Part shown: positions 63,557 through 64,000 of the stretch, piece after piece
How positions within the stretch are numbered: the stretch's first letter is position 1
Layout: the number at the start of each line of letters is the position of its first letter
The notes under the pieces: model-generated
The model's database searches: none
What the model saw: only the letters and a program-made list of their open reading frames with translations
What the model was told of the DNA's origin: nothing
Assembly (NCBI GenBank): GCA_963204915.1
Contig: CAUJHS010000022.1
Location: 310,001-374,000, forward strand
Origin: Planctomycetota bacterium
GTDB lineage: Bacteria; Planctomycetota; Planctomycetia; Pirellulales; Pirellulaceae
Direction: 5' to 3'
DNA: 64,000 bases
Translations under genes and position numbers: made by a program

Positions 63557-63686
63557 CCGTCGAGCCGTGCAGGCTTGCCGTCTCACCCGAGCACGCCTGG
63601 GGACTCAAGATGACCGCGACATCCTTGGCGCGGTTATGCTATACTACGGGCACAGAGATCCTTTACTTCCTGCCCGGCGATGCGCT

Positions 63687-64000
63687 ATGGAATTCGAACA
63701 TCGGCTTCAAAAAGCCATTGAACGCGGTCATAAACGCAAGCAAAACGAGCAACATGAAGCGCGCCGGCGCGAAATGACCGAACAGGAAGTTAAGAGCCTG
63801 CATACGCAGTATCGCTTGTTGCTTTCCGAGCATATCGAGTCGCATATCAAGAAGCTGGCGAACCACTTTCCCGGCTTTCAATACGAGACGCTCTACGGAG
63901 ACCGGGGTTGGGGCGCCGCATGCAATCGCGACAATCTCGAAGTGAGCAGCGGAAAACGCACCAACCTGTTTAGCCGCTTGGAAGTCACCATTCGGCCCCA
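63687..64000 (+). CDS. Hypothetical protein, 5' part only
   Basis: The gene begins at ATG 63687 and runs off the right edge after about 104 codons. The visible protein starts with a charged helical region (EFEHRLQKAIERGHKRKQNE and a second basic/acidic helix to about residue 60), probably a coiled coil. A segment KLANHFPGFQYETLYGDRGW is followed by NLEVSSGKRTNLFSRLEV. I recognise no domain. No signal peptide or membrane segment is visible, so it is likely cytoplasmic. A TATACT hexamer near 63641 could be its -10 element. Confidence 0.6.
   Translation, partial: MEFEHRLQKAIERGHKRKQNEQHEARRREMTEQEVKSLHTQYRLLLSEHIESHIKKLANHFPGFQYETLYGDRGWGAACNRDNLEVSSGKRTNLFSRLEVTIRP

Overview
The window looks like chromosome from a planctomycete of the Pirellulales type. 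This rests on protein families seen here: a DUF1549/DUF1553 cytochrome paired with a DUF1501 protein, a DUF1559 prepilin-like protein, a Tat-exported Gfo/Idh/MocA oxidoreductase, a Ser/Thr kinase with the N-terminal extension common in this phylum, a DUF6798-like membrane protein, and a formylmethanofuran dehydrogenase B-type subunit. Genes are GC-rich, loosely packed and often alternate in strand. No phage, transposase, CRISPR array or rRNA gene was seen.

Left part (1-12.3 kb): a partial exported protein, a small membrane protein, a SET-domain protein, the DUF1553/DUF1501 pair, two exported low-complexity proteins (Gly/Tyr-rich, then Cys-rich plus coiled coil, ending in a strong terminator), an M42 aminopeptidase, then a lipoprotein/DUF1559 pair. 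That pair sits between a full ABC-2 permease gene and a second, orphan copy of the permease's last 18 codons. The locus therefore looks rearranged.

Central part (12.5-38.4 kb): a polytopic membrane protein, a two-heme cytochrome fused to a dead peptidase-like domain, a toxin-antitoxin pair with a frameshifted toxin, scpA, a PaaK-type ligase, a cytochrome, an MFS exporter, tRNA-Cys and tRNA-Arg, rpsD, the pyruvate dehydrogenase genes lpd-aceE-aceF, cutA, an oxidoreductase, phospholipid genes (cdsA and a CDP-alcohol phosphatidyltransferase), a phosphoesterase, a gamma-carbonic anhydrase, an amidase, a 36-residue Lys/Ala-rich histone-tail-like peptide, gatB and a membrane protein.

Right part (38.6-64 kb): a thioester alpha-2-macroglobulin, a SnoaL-like protein, a sialidase-like protein, a STAS protein, two membrane proteins, a large ClpA/ClpB-like ATPase, a tadB-tadC pair, two SPFH proteins with a MoxR ATPase, a kinase with a degenerate receiver domain, an fhcB-like gene, a DUF6798-like protein, sixA, der and a partial gene. 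The most unusual gene is the ClpA/ClpB-like ATPase (47519-50941). Its first ring has lost the Walker B acidic pair, its N-domain is not the usual Clp N-domain, and its C-terminal ~340 residues resemble a class I peptide-chain release factor without the GGQ motif. That suggests an unfoldase with a ribosome or translation connection.

Several short palindromic or heptameric repeats sit in the spacers (6036, 12241, 17784, 27212, 35714, 43096, 54201, 62135). All functions are inferred by reading motifs; no database search was possible.
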